A stretch of 59,977 nucleotides of DNA from a bacterium D16-51 (lineage in GTDB: Bacteria; Bacillota; Clostridia; Lachnospirales; Lachnospiraceae). The stretch is taken from assembly GCA_003612285.1 (NCBI GenBank), contig RAYE01000034.1:1-59977 (forward strand). Direction: 5' to 3'. The position numbers and the translations under genes were made by a program. Under the pieces are notes generated by a model. The model saw only the letters and a list, made by a program, of their open reading frames with translations. It ran no database searches and was not told the origin of the DNA. This document shows, piece after piece, positions 53,348 through 59,977 of the stretch. Each line of letters opens with the position of its first letter. Within the stretch, counting starts at the first letter, position 1.

Positions 53348-54355
53348 TTAAATACCATATTTTTCAATATCTTCATTGGTAATTGTTTCTGCCTCAAATC
53401 CCTTTTCTTCCATAAAAACGGTTTTTTCTTCCAGTTCCTCCCCCATCTCAAGTTTATCCATAATTTCTATTATATAAGAAGACTGGTATGGATTACACTG
53501 TCCATTATAATTCCATCTCCCTGCAAGCAACTCTTCCAATGCCCATGTATTGGCATCAAAACTCATAATAACGACATCTTTCCCGACACCATGGGAAATC
53601 TTTGCCTTATCCAGCGCCGCCACAGCTCCCTTAGCCATATTGTCATTTTCTGCATAAATTACATTAAAAGACTTTCCGGAATCAATTACATCCTTAACAA
53701 TCCGCTCTGCCGCCTTAGCGCTCCAGCCTGCTGTCTGCTGTTCAATTATCCTCCAGCCCGCCGACTTTGCCTCCTCCTCTAGCGCACCGGTACGTCCAAT
53801 CTGCGCTGCATTCCCCATCTCACCCTGGATATGGATAATTTCATACTTACCAAGATTCTGCCCTTTCAGCCATTCCACTGCTATCTTACCTTCTTTTGCC
53901 ATATCAGATACAACAGACGCCTCATAAAGGTTCTCATCTGCATCAATTGTGCGGTCAAATAAGATAACCTTCGTGCCCGCCGCCTTCGCATCCTGCAGAA
54001 CAGAATCCCAGCCAGATGTATCCGCTGCGGCAAGAAGCAGGTAATCTACCCCCTTGCCAATATATGCCTTTGCAGCTTCTATCTGCTCTTCATTTTTACT
54101 GCTGTATACAAAGGAAGCCTCATACCCTTTCTCCTTGGTGAACGCTTCTTTTAAATCCCTGACATTTGCCGCACGGTAACTGGACTCATCTGGATCAAGG
54201 TTAATAATGGCAACTTTAATAAGCCTGTCATCAACTGATATATCGGAAGAAACGCCGCTTGTGCCATCTGTCGGTTCAGGGCTGCCGCCACAGCCAGTCA
54301 ATACAGTAACTGCCATGCCTGCCACAAGGCATACTGCCAACTTTTTCCTCAACAT
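53348..54355 (-). CDS. Orphan sugar-binding lipoprotein (YtfQ/RbsB-like, Peripla_BP_4)
   Basis: 335 aa from ATG 54355. Lipobox VLTGC. Type I binding-protein fold like YtfQ/RbsB: IKVAIINLDPDESSYRAANV, DYLLLAAADTSGWD, ILFDRTID, IHIQGEMGNAAQIGRTGAL, VIYAENDNMAKGAV and IMSFDAN. A pentose or hexose ligand is likely. It sits 67 bp upstream of the pentulokinase and divergent from a chemoreceptor; no permease or ATPase is present. Either the transporter is elsewhere or the protein feeds the receptor. Confidence 0.87.
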   Translation of the reverse strand: MLRKKLAVCLVAGMAVTVLTGCGGSPEPTDGTSGVSSDISVDDRLIKVAIINLDPDESSYRAANVRDLKEAFTKEKGYEASFVYSSKNEEQIEAAKAYIGKGVDYLLLAAADTSGWDSVLQDAKAAGTKVILFDRTIDADENLYEASVVSDMAKEGKIAVEWLKGQNLGKYEIIHIQGEMGNAAQIGRTGALEEEAKSAGWRIIEQQTAGWSAKAAERIVKDVIDSGKSFNVIYAENDNMAKGAVAALDKAKISHGVGKDVVIMSFDANTWALEELLAGRWNYNGQCNPYQSSYIIEIMDKLEMGEELEEKTVFMEEKGFEAETITNEDIEKYGI

Positions 54356-54465
54356 GGTTCCGTCCCTCTCTTTCACTTTTTTATATTATACCTTTCGTCT
54401 TGTTCGTCTGTCAATTTATTCTTCGTCATTGTAAACATTTTCTATTATATTTTTTCTTTTTTCTA

Positions 54466-54549
54466 TTGCAATTTTCACAATAAAGTGTAAAATAAAAAGC
54501 AGATGCCCCAAACTCAAGCAAGTGTTCAGGTGTTGGTTTGGGATTTTTT
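54466..54549 (+). promoter_or_regulatory. Putative promoter and terminator-like hairpin in a chemoreceptor leader
   Basis: TTGCAA (54466-54471), 16 bp, TAAAAT (54488-54493) is a possible SigA promoter. A SigD/FliA-like TAAAGTGT...GCAGATGC (54481-54506) overlaps it. CCCAAAC/GTTTGGG (54507-54542) followed by ATTTTTTG looks like an intrinsic terminator, yet it lies before the chemoreceptor start (54586) with no gene upstream on this strand. It may be an attenuator, or it may end an unseen short transcript. Confidence 0.45.
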
Positions 54550-54585
54550 GTTGTTTAAGAAATTACGAAAAAAGGAGATGGAAGA

Positions 54586-56280
54586 ATGTATAAGAACGAA
54601 AGAATCGAAAAAAGATTAGTCAGATCTTTTGCACTTGTGACAATCCTGACAGCATTTGCCGCAGTGATTGCGCTGATTGCATTATTAATTGTTACAAACC
54701 GCTATTCCTTTGCACTGACAAACTATGGCTTTTCACAAGGTGACATTGGAAAAATGATGACAACCTTTGCGGATTCCCGAAGCGCTACCCGTGCTGTGAT
54801 TGGCTACACAGACGAAGAACTTGTCCAAACTTCGCTGGAAACGCATGACCAGAAAAAGGAAGCATGTCTTGGTTATTTTAAAGATATGGAAAAAGGATTG
54901 TCAAATTCCGAAGAGCGTGCCAAATATGAAGAAATCTCAAAATCCCTGGATGAATACTGGATTTTAGAACAGCAGATTCTGGATTTGGGAAACACAACCG
55001 ACCAGGCAAAAAGCGCTGAAGCACAGGATATGGCAGCACATGAGCTCGCTCCAATCTATGAATCTACATATACTTTGCTGGCAAATTTGATGAATACCAA
55101 TGTGGATCAGGGAAACAGCCTGAGTTCCGGATTGACCATTTTAACTATCATATTAATAATTGTTATTATCGTAATTATTGCAGCAGTTATGCTTTTTTCC
55201 CTTACTATCGGGAAAAAGATTGCAAGGCAGATTGCACGCGGGCTTAACTCAGTTGCAGACCGTATGAAAACATTTGCAGCAGGCGATCTTTCTTCTGATT
55301 TCCCTGAATTTGAAATAAAAGATGAAGTAAATGATGTTGCACTGGTAACAAAAGAAATGGCTGCAAACCTGAAAGAAATCCTTAATGACCTTGACTATGG
55401 GCTCGCCGCTATTTCCGCCGGAAACTTTATGGCACAAACCCAGATTCCTGAAAAATATGTTGGGGAATTTACTTCCTTAAAAGATTCCTTAGAGACATTT
55501 ATAGGCAAGATGAAGGAAACACTATTACAGATCGAAGAAGCATCTGCACAGGTTGACGCTGGTGCAGGGCAGCTTGCAGAAAGCGCTACAGCCCTTGCAG
55601 AAGGGGCAACTGACCAGGCAGGGGCTGTCCAGGAATTAACAGCAACAATTGAAAGCATTACAGAAATCGCACAGGAAAGTGCTGCCGAAGTAGAAAAAGC
55701 ATATAATGAAGGACTTTCTTACCGTGAACAGGCAGAACAAGGAAGCAAAGAAATCGAAAACCTTACTACAGCAATGGAACGGATTAGTACCTCTTCTAAA
55801 GAAGTAGAGGACATTATTGCTGAAATCGAAGATATTGCCGCACAGACAAACCTGCTGTCACTGAACGCATCTATTGAGGCTGCCAGGGCCGGAGAAGCCG
55901 GCAAGGGTTTTGCTGTCGTTGCCGACCAAATCGGGAAGCTTGCCACAGACAGTGCACAGTCCGCTGTACGGACCCGTACATTAATCCAGAATACCTTAGA
56001 AGAGATCGAATCTGGAAGCAGCACAACATTGAAAACAAAGGAAGTCCTGGAAAAGGTAGTTTCCGGTATTGAATTCCTTTCCAACGCTTCAAAACATGCA
56101 AGTGATGCATCTAACTCCCAGCTTGGCACATTGCGCGAAGTAGAAAAGGGAATTGAACAGATTGCAAGCGTTGTACAGAGCAATTCTGCAGCCGCAGAGG
56201 AGACCTCTGCAACAAGTGAGGAGCTTTCAGCACAGGCAACTAACTTAAATGAATTAACCGGGCAGTTTACCCTGGAATAG
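54586..56280 (+). CDS. Methyl-accepting chemotaxis protein
   Basis: 564 aa. TM1 at about 14-37, a helical extracellular sensor at about 38-180, TM2 at about 185-208 ([19 protein letters not shown]), HAMP at about 209-270, signalling hairpin with [20 protein letters not shown] and [15 protein letters not shown]. Ribosome site AAGGAGATGG. It is divergent from the YtfQ-like lipoprotein gene 230 bp away, a layout that suggests shared regulation and a ligand-delivery link. Confidence 0.95.
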   Translation: MYKNERIEKRLVRSFALVTILTAFAAVIALIALLIVTNRYSFALTNYGFSQGDIGKMMTTFADSRSATRAVIGYTDEELVQTSLETHDQKKEACLGYFKDMEKGLSNSEERAKYEEISKSLDEYWILEQQILDLGNTTDQAKSAEAQDMAAHELAPIYESTYTLLANLMNTNVDQGNSLSSGLTILTIILIIVIIVIIAAVMLFSLTIGKKIARQIARGLNSVADRMKTFAAGDLSSDFPEFEIKDEVNDVALVTKEMAANLKEILNDLDYGLAAISAGNFMAQTQIPEKYVGEFTSLKDSLETFIGKMKETLLQIEEASAQVDAGAGQLAESATALAEGATDQAGAVQELTATIESITEIAQESAAEVEKAYNEGLSYREQAEQGSKEIENLTTAMERISTSSKEVEDIIAEIEDIAAQTNLLSLNASIEAARAGEAGKGFAVVADQIGKLATDSAQSAVRTRTLIQNTLEEIESGSSTTLKTKEVLEKVVSGIEFLSNASKHASDASNSQLGTLREVEKGIEQIASVVQSNSAAAEETSATSEELSAQATNLNELTGQFTLE

Positions 56281-56311
56281 AGCACAGCTTAAACAGAAAT
56301 TGCTTTAAAAA

Positions 56312-56334
56312 GGGCACCAGCACTGGCGGTGCCC
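56312..56334 (+). terminator. Hairpin after the chemoreceptor gene
   Basis: GGGCACC/GGTGCCC stem, 32 bp after the stop, no strong T-run. Confidence 0.55.
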
Positions 56335-56372
56335 TTGACCACTGCGTTACAGCGCAATTTCCTATGACATAA

Positions 56373-56415
56373 AAACAGCAGGACCAAAAAGATTATCTTT
56401 TTGGTCCTGCTGTTT
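56373..56415 (+). terminator. Second, stronger hairpin downstream of the chemoreceptor gene
   Basis: AAACAGCAGGACCAAAAAGA pairs with TCTTTTTGGTCCTGCTGTTT, about 20 bp perfect, with a three-base loop. There is no clear T-tract outside the stem. The remaining part of 56281-56589 shows nothing else. Confidence 0.65.
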
Positions 56416-56589
56416 CCAATTATACCTTAAATCCTTCCAGGCTGCCATTAGTATATCTGAAATCCTAATCAATGACAAGTCTCATTTAATTGACAGACTT
56501 CCTAAAAATGGTTATGATGGATAGGGAGTTAATAAATTTTGTTTAACATAGCTATTTGAGCCGCAAAAGGCGCGGTATGGGGGATTAAC

Positions 56590-57291
56590 ATGAAAAATAA
56601 AAAATGGAAACAATTTGATGCATTAGCAGAAAAATGCGAAGACAACATGATTGGTCTATATGACAATAACTCTTGCTGGAAAGAAGCATATCTTACTTTA
56701 AAAGACATTGTAAGAGAAGGGCGTAAAAATAATCCCGACTTTCCAAAAAAGCTTTATGAATTGGACGACGCCACAGACTTTGAACATGACATCCAAAGCT
56801 TCCTGGATGACTATTTTGATACACTAAACATGTATGAAAAATATGAAACGATCCTAAAGTCTGTTGATGAAATGCTTCAATTATTTGATTGGGACGAATC
56901 CAATATAGCGGATATCTATTTTCACAAAGCGGACGCCCTTGGCCTGTTACACCGTGAAAAAGAAGCTGTAGAATTTTGCCAGGCATGGTTAAATGACTAC
57001 CCTGATAATCTTTCTGCCGTCACTGCATTGATTTATGCTATGGTAAAACAGCATGACAGGGACGGCACACCGCTTGATGCTGCCAGGGAACTTATAGAAA
57101 AGTATATCCATCCGGACACAGACTGCACAGACGACAACGATATCCTTTTTATGGCGGCTTCCGTTTTATACGAAACTTCCGGCGATAAGGAAACGCATAC
57201 ACAAATTGAAAACAGGATAAAAGAATACGAAGAAAAGCTGGATGAATTACTAACAAATTATGACAACGAAGACGACTGGCTGACATTTTAA
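56590..57291 (+). CDS. TPR-like cytoplasmic protein
   Basis: 233 aa, acidic, no signal peptide or membrane segment. Helical pairs such as YEKYETILKSVDEMLQLFDW, NIADIYFHKADALGLLHREK and AVEFCQAWLNDYPDNLSAVT have TPR spacing. The C-terminus is a charged helix and an acidic tail. Ribosome site GGGGGA. It stands alone between hairpins. Family and partner unknown. Confidence 0.7.
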   Translation: MKNKKWKQFDALAEKCEDNMIGLYDNNSCWKEAYLTLKDIVREGRKNNPDFPKKLYELDDATDFEHDIQSFLDDYFDTLNMYEKYETILKSVDEMLQLFDWDESNIADIYFHKADALGLLHREKEAVEFCQAWLNDYPDNLSAVTALIYAMVKQHDRDGTPLDAARELIEKYIHPDTDCTDDNDILFMAASVLYETSGDKETHTQIENRIKEYEEKLDELLTNYDNEDDWLTF

Positions 57292-57293
57292 AA

Positions 57294-57337
57294 GTGCAGG
57301 TTTCCAAACTTCCTCAAACGAGTTTGGAAACCTGCAC
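57294..57337. terminator. Long hairpin between convergent genes
   Basis: GTGCAGGTTTCCAAACT pairs with AGTTTGGAAACCTGCAC, 17 bp perfect. It lies between the TPR-like gene (+) and the M56 gene (-). Confidence 0.7.
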
Positions 57338-57359
57338 CCATCAATACCTTATCACCTTA

Positions 57360-59282
57360 TCACCTTAGCCCCTCCAGGCTTTCAATCCCAAACAGCCCCC
57401 AAAACACTTCGTTATACCCTTCTTGGCCATCCTTTTTATATTCATAATACGATTCACCTGACTGGTATACAGAATCACTATCCGTAGCCGGAAATACCTT
57501 GCCGCAGACGCCATCCTTCCTTTTAAAATACATAATATGATAAAACGGACATGCAGGGACACCTTTTATTTCCTGCACTGGATTTGAAAAATGTTTCTCT
57601 ATCCAATCTAACTTTTCTGCCTCTGTAATGATATACTCCGTTCCATTATTATAAAAAGATACTTCACTTAAATCCCTAAAATCGTCTGGCTTAAAAAAAG
57701 TACAGGAACCATACGGTTTATAAAATAATGGATAATAGTTGACTGCCTCCTTCCCCTCACACCAATATACCAAATCCCCAATTGTCCCGCCATTACAGCG
57801 GATTCCACTTTTATTTGTTTTCTCCCATTTCTCCCTGTCATACAGATGTTTCGGCAATTTATAGGCTGTCCTCTTTAATTTTTGTGTTTCTACTGTATAT
57901 TGGTACATTTCCTTTTCATGTACAACATGCAGATATACCGTTTTCCCATCCTCTGAAACATCTATCTTGCAATATTTATCACCCTGCGTTGCATCGCAGC
58001 CAATCTCTTCTAAATTCACAGACTGTTCTATCTCATCATTTTGCTTTGAATAAACAAAAAGGCCAAAATATCCTCCAAAAATCATTTTGTCTTCATCTTC
58101 ATAATAAACTCTTGGTAAATCTGCTCCCCAGGTATCAGATAACTTATATTCTGCCACTTTAGCTAAAAACAGATCCTCCTTCTTACGCCTTACTGGAGAA
58201 GTTACCTTTTTCGGTTCCGTCCCTCCACTCTCCACCGCCGGTTCCATAGCATCCGTAAATGCAGAAACACCAACAATACACAAAAGAATACAGCTAAAAA
58301 TTGTTACAAAGATATTTCTCTTTCTTCCCCTCTTAATCATCTGAATCCTTACCTCCATTTCCGATTTTCTGATTTTCATGGCAGTCGCCGTACAAAATAA
58401 ATCCCCGCCTCTCCCAACCTGTATCAAAGAAAGCAGGCTGTTCCCATAAGAAATACGCTCCCTTTTATCCATGCCTTTCATTACAGAGCTGTCACATGCA
58501 TATTCACAGTCCCTTTTTGATAAAACAGCAGCAATCCATATAAGTGGATAAAACCAATAAATGGCAACTAAAAGATTCCTCATATATCCCCACCAAATAT
58601 CCCCATGCTTTTTATGGACGCCTTCATGAAGGACAGCATGCCTTACAAACGTTTCATTCCCCATAATTGCTTCAGGAAGATAAATATCAGCAGACACCCC
58701 CTTACTGCGGAATAATAACGGTGTTTTAATCCCCTTTGCCCTGTATATCTTTTGTCCCTGGTAGTCCGTTTCCTCCCTGTTTTCTATAAGCTGCCTGCGG
58801 AATGCCTTTTCCATCAAAACCTGGCAAAACAGGATAGCAGCTGCACCAGCCGCCCAGATAAAAAGGAAAACTTGCTCTAATTGTATCCGCCTAAGCCAAC
58901 TGCCTCTTTCATTTTTTCCCTCTTCTTGCGCCGATTTACTATATTTTTCAGTATTCTTCTCTTCTTTTTCCTCTCCCTTCTGTTTTTTCTCCCTGTTCCC
59001 CTCTATTCCCTCCTTTTCCTTCTGCACAGCCCCAGAAGCCTTATTGGCAGTTTCCGAAGGCATTTCCACAAAGTTCATAATACTGACAGGGCTTTTCACT
59101 CTGCTCTTCTCCCATCCTGCCATTTCCCACAAGGCAAAAGAAAGAATTGGAACCACCAGTCCTGCCGCAAACAAAAGCCATATGGCATAGAGAAATACAT
59201 TTCCTGCCTTTCCCCGAAAAAGCTTCCTGATTGCCAAAATTGCCAGAAATATTACACCTGTTGATAAAACCACTTTAACCAT
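57360..59282 (-). CDS. M56-family (BlaR1/MecR1-like) membrane metallopeptidase with unusual sensor
   Basis: 640 aa from ATG 59282, which overlaps the end of the BlaI-like gene. TM segments at about 5-20, 30-52 and 138-157. A very charged linker lies at about 85-130. The zinc peptidase motif is HEGVHKKHGD (His219, Glu220, His223). Another TM follows at about 325-345. The extracytoplasmic C-terminal part (about 365-640) has beta-propeller-like strands (KMIFGGYFGLFVYS, GKTVYLHVVHEKEMY) and no SxxK penicillin-binding motif that I can find. It probably senses something other than beta-lactams and cleaves the BlaI-like repressor or an intermediary. Confidence 0.88.
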   Translation of the reverse strand: MVKVVLSTGVIFLAILAIRKLFRGKAGNVFLYAIWLLFAAGLVVPILSFALWEMAGWEKSRVKSPVSIMNFVEMPSETANKASGAVQKEKEGIEGNREKKQKGEEKEEKNTEKYSKSAQEEGKNERGSWLRRIQLEQVFLFIWAAGAAAILFCQVLMEKAFRRQLIENREETDYQGQKIYRAKGIKTPLLFRSKGVSADIYLPEAIMGNETFVRHAVLHEGVHKKHGDIWWGYMRNLLVAIYWFYPLIWIAAVLSKRDCEYACDSSVMKGMDKRERISYGNSLLSLIQVGRGGDLFCTATAMKIRKSEMEVRIQMIKRGRKRNIFVTIFSCILLCIVGVSAFTDAMEPAVESGGTEPKKVTSPVRRKKEDLFLAKVAEYKLSDTWGADLPRVYYEDEDKMIFGGYFGLFVYSKQNDEIEQSVNLEEIGCDATQGDKYCKIDVSEDGKTVYLHVVHEKEMYQYTVETQKLKRTAYKLPKHLYDREKWEKTNKSGIRCNGGTIGDLVYWCEGKEAVNYYPLFYKPYGSCTFFKPDDFRDLSEVSFYNNGTEYIITEAEKLDWIEKHFSNPVQEIKGVPACPFYHIMYFKRKDGVCGKVFPATDSDSVYQSGESYYEYKKDGQEGYNEVFWGLFGIESLEGLR

Positions 59283-59661
59283 CCTGCTCACCCTCATTCA
59301 ATATCCTGCGCAGTTCTTCTAGTTCCTTTTTTTCAATCTTTTCCTGTTTTACCATTGTAGTTAACATAAGACCAAGGCTTCCTTTATAAACACGCTCCAA
59401 AAAATCTTTTGTCTCCTGTACACAGGACTGCTCCCTCTCAATCATGGGATAATAATGCTTTGCCCGCCCAATTACCTGCCACCTGACAGCCCCCTTAGCC
59501 TCCATGCGCTTTAACATCATAATAACTACATGGCGGTCCCAGTTAGTAATGCCATCAAAATAATGTACCATATCAGCAATTGTCGCAGGACTCTTATCCC
59601 ATAAAAAATCCATAATGCGCCATTCCGCATTTGACAGGCTAACCTTTTCACTTTCTGCCAT
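59275..59661 (-). CDS. BlaI/MecI-family repressor
   Basis: 128 aa. Winged helix LSNAEWRIMDFLWDKSPATI, then WDRHVVIMMLKRMEAKGAVR, then the dimerisation tail (VKQEKIEKKELEELRRIL). The BlaI cleavage-type linker lies between. Ribosome site AAGGAGG just before ATG 59661. It overlaps the M56 gene by 8 bp, so the repressor and its sensor-protease are made together. It binds, by inference, the palindromes at 59681-59722 and represses its own operon. Confidence 0.94.
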   Translation of the reverse strand: MAESEKVSLSNAEWRIMDFLWDKSPATIADMVHYFDGITNWDRHVVIMMLKRMEAKGAVRWQVIGRAKHYYPMIEREQSCVQETKDFLERVYKGSLGLMLTTMVKQEKIEKKELEELRRILNEGEQDG

Positions 59662-59680
59662 CTCTCCTCCTTTCTAAACA

Positions 59681-59732
59681 GGTATACAACTGTTTACAAA
59701 ATTATGGTAACATATGTTTACCTACTTGTCAA
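59681..59732 (-). promoter_or_regulatory. Promoter and operators of the BlaI-M56 operon
   Basis: Minus strand TTGACA (59727-59732), 17 bp, TACCAT (59704-59709). The near-perfect palindrome GGTAAACATATGTTACC (59706-59722) covers the spacer and -10 box. A related TTTACA/TGTAxxC site (59681-59698) lies in the leader. Both resemble BlaI-type TACA/TGTA operators, so the operon should be self-repressed. Confidence 0.75.
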
Positions 59733-59772
59733 GAAGGCAGCCATCAGTACTTACAGATGCAATTGGCTGTGA

Positions 59773-59977
59773 GTTACTATTCACGGCCAGTTGTTCCAAA
59801 GCCAAATAGATAATATATAGTTTCCCTATATTTTTCAATGGAATTCCTTATGGGAAAACTTTAGGCTTTCTATATTTTCTGCAAAAAGGCGGAAGCCCTG
59901 CTTTGCTTTCAATTGACAAAAATTATAGAAGACATTGCTTTCCGGGCAATCCTACGCTCTTAAGAATTGCTATTGCT
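59773..59977 (+). repeat. Family A element, left end and interior to window edge
   Basis: GTTACTATTCACGGCC at 59773-59788, followed by self-complementary A/T-rich sequence (AGTTTCCC against GGGAAAACT). The other end is not in the window, so completeness is unknown. No gene is visible in 59733-59977. Confidence 0.65.

Overview
The window looks like chromosomal DNA of a motile, spore-forming, anaerobic Firmicute of the Lachnospiraceae (Clostridium cluster XIVa) type. The evidence is the spoIIAA-spoIIAB-sigF operon next to spoVA genes, a transketolase split into two genes, three methyl-accepting chemotaxis proteins, a lysine-rich Fn3-like tail on a secreted glycosidase, strong AGGAGG ribosome sites, and moderate to low GC. 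I would not name a genus from this sequence. I saw no rRNA, tRNA or CRISPR array.

Layout. 1-1.7 kb has no intact gene. It holds three inverted-repeat elements or remnants and a decayed pair of divergent helix-turn-helix genes that still have operator-like palindromes. 1.7-7.5 kb: a Nudix-pyrophosphatase fusion, a chemoreceptor paired with an orphan sugar-binding lipoprotein, a metal-binding lipoprotein and a DUF308 membrane protein. 7.7-16.9 kb: secreted GH63 glucosidase, MFS transporter, AAA-like/PD-(D/E)XK protein, AraC regulator divergent from a cytoplasmic GH13 enzyme, and a 2H phosphoesterase. 17-22.7 kb is accessory: an Rpn-type nuclease, a PepSY lipoprotein, a decaying dynamin-like GTPase/unknown/HNH nuclease operon, and an Ltp-like superinfection-exclusion protein. 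22.8-29.5 kb: a Ser/Thr kinase divergent from an XRE regulator, facing a four-gene operon of AlbA_2/ATP-binding regulator, small membrane protein, HSP90-like ATPase and a helical-repeat-like protein. This is my main candidate for an undescribed system. 29.5-33.3 kb: the spoIIA-sigF operon running into spoVAA-AB-AC. 33.4-38.1 kb: TPR/zinc-ribbon protein with a 57-aa partner, FapA/DUF342 protein, glycosyltransferase, HD hydrolase. 38.2-43.3 kb: amino-acid ABC transporter whose binding domain appears circularly permuted, then split transketolase and transaldolase. 43.6-49.1 kb: arylsulfotransferase-like protein lacking expected histidines, thioesterase, ABC-F protein, cold-shock protein, Nudix hydrolase. 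49.2-57.3 kb: two chemoreceptors around AraD, an FGGY pentulokinase and a second orphan sugar-binding lipoprotein, then a TPR-like protein. 57.4-59.7 kb: M56/BlaI-type sensor-repressor pair with operators.

How the genes work together. AraD and the FGGY kinase feed xylulose-5-phosphate into the transketolase/transaldolase reactions encoded about 10 kb away. Two orphan sugar-binding lipoproteins lie beside chemoreceptors with no permease, which suggests sugar sensing rather than uptake. The sporulation genes form one compact transcription unit. Several families of short inverted-repeat elements are scattered between genes. One is flanked by a perfect 8-bp duplication, one reaches into the end of a coding region, and one lies directly against the start codons of two unrelated genes.

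All family calls were made by reading motifs. No database search was run, so domain limits are approximate. Start codons were moved to the best ribosome binding site where this was clear.
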